From Megasphaera sp. UBA1696 (GTDB taxonomy: Bacteria > Bacillota > Negativicutes > Veillonellales > Megasphaeraceae): a stretch of DNA of 14,416 nucleotides. A program made the position numbers and the translations under genes. Location of the stretch: the NCBI GenBank assembly GCA_002319965.1, contig DCJQ01000029.1:3267-17682 (forward strand). Direction: 5' to 3'. This document shows positions 13,916 to 14,416 of the stretch, in pieces (position 1 is the first letter of the stretch; the number at the start of each line of letters is the position of its first letter). The notes under the pieces are model-generated. The model had not been told where the DNA came from. It did not search any database and saw only the letters and a program-made list of their open reading frames with translations.

Positions 13916-14416
13916 ATGACAAAGTTTATCTCTTGGAATGTCAACGGTCTGCGGGCCGTCATGAAAAAAGGATTCTTAGATACATTTAACGCCCTCGACG
14001 CCGACCTGTTCTGCCTGCAGGAAACGAAGCTCCAAGAAGGCCAGATCGACATCGACCTTCCGGGTTACGAACAGTATTGGAACTACGCCGACCGCAAGGG
14101 CTACAGCGGCACGGCTATTTTCACCCGCATCAAGCCCCTGTCCGTCCGTTACGGTATGGATAAGGACGAACACAATCACGAAGGACGTTTGATTACCCTG
14201 GAGTTTGACGACTATTTCTTCGTCACCTGCTACACGCCCAATTCACAAAGCGAACTGGCCCGCCTGCCCTACCGCATGCAGTGGGAAGACGACTTTAAGG
14301 ACTACCTTCTCACCCTCCATCAGGAAAAACCGGTCATCGTCTGCGGCGACCTCAACGTCGCCCACCAGGAAATCGACCTCAAGAACCCCAAGACCAACCG
14401 CAAGAACGCCGGCTTC
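13916..14416 (+). CDS. xth: Exodeoxyribonuclease III (AP endonuclease), 3' end beyond window
   Basis: DNA-repair enzyme of the exonuclease III/APE1 type (endonuclease/exonuclease/phosphatase fold) that cuts at abasic sites and trims 3' ends. 167 N-terminal codons are visible, about two thirds of the usual 250 or so. Active-site motifs present are: ISWNVNGLRA (5-14, metal ligand Asn8), LQETKLQ (34-40, metal ligand Glu36), GYSGTAIF (62-69), CYTPNS (105-110, Tyr106) and CGDLNVAH (143-150, catalytic Asp145 and Asn147). The C-terminal His motif lies outside the window. The ATG at 13916-13918 has AAAGGTGG about 5 bases upstream. It is the only gene on the plus strand here and is divergent from pgm. 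No convincing plus-strand promoter was found. Confidence 0.96.
   Translation, partial: MTKFISWNVNGLRAVMKKGFLDTFNALDADLFCLQETKLQEGQIDIDLPGYEQYWNYADRKGYSGTAIFTRIKPLSVRYGMDKDEHNHEGRLITLEFDDYFFVTCYTPNSQSELARLPYRMQWEDDFKDYLLTLHQEKPVIVCGDLNVAHQEIDLKNPKTNRKNAGF

Noticed and set aside
1..14416. Search for CRISPR, tRNA/rRNA genes, insertion sequences, toxin-antitoxin or phage genes
   Set aside because: No repeated spacer pattern, cloverleaf, transposase or phage-like protein was seen by eye. The whole window is accounted for by core genes and their control regions.

Overview
The window comes from a moderately GC-rich bacterium with Firmicutes-type gene order and Shine-Dalgarno signals. Its glycine T-box, its separate alpha-type glycyl-tRNA synthetase gene, the wecA/wecB-like pair next to the ATP synthase operon, and an F-type synthase of clear bacterial type all fit the Negativicutes (for example Megasphaera or a relative). 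The genus is inferred from overall impression, not from a database search. There are no tRNA or rRNA genes, insertion sequences, phage genes or CRISPR arrays. Almost everything lies on the minus strand, so transcription runs from right to left.

Right edge (13714-14416): a divergent promoter region separates pgm (minus) from the 5' part of an exodeoxyribonuclease III gene (plus, cut by the window end). Next (12076-13713) is a full-length alpha-D-glucose phosphomutase. Then comes a tightly packed minus-strand group: an ACT-domain protein (11668-11940), a UPF0210/DUF711 'PFL family' protein (10298-11656), a WecA/TagO/MraY-family polyprenyl-phosphate sugar-phosphate transferase (9230-10267) and a UDP-GlcNAc 2-epimerase (8044-9189). 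An extended -10 promoter lies just in front of the ACT gene.

Centre and left (769-7863): a complete ATP synthase operon, atpZ-atpI-atpB-atpE-atpF-atpH-atpA-atpG-atpD-atpC. It has its own promoter at 7951-7979 and a strong intrinsic terminator at 705-755. The rotor subunit AtpE carries a second acidic residue (Asp29) opposite the ion-binding Glu62. This resembles the two-carboxylate site known from Fusobacterium and is the most interesting protein-level feature here.

Left edge (1-690): glyQ (alpha subunit of glycyl-tRNA synthetase, cut by the window start) is preceded by a promoter and a complete glycine T-box riboswitch. A GGC specifier, a UGGA tRNA-acceptor-binding motif and a 14-bp terminator stem can all be read directly.

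Taken together the genes are housekeeping: energy conversion (ATP synthase), envelope polysaccharide precursors (pgm gives glucose-1-phosphate, wecB gives UDP-ManNAc, the WecA-like enzyme loads the lipid carrier), tRNA charging and DNA repair. The only genes of unknown function are the ACT/DUF711 pair. All four principal minus-strand promoters share the sequence TGC directly before the -10 hexamer. I found no unmistakably new multi-gene system.
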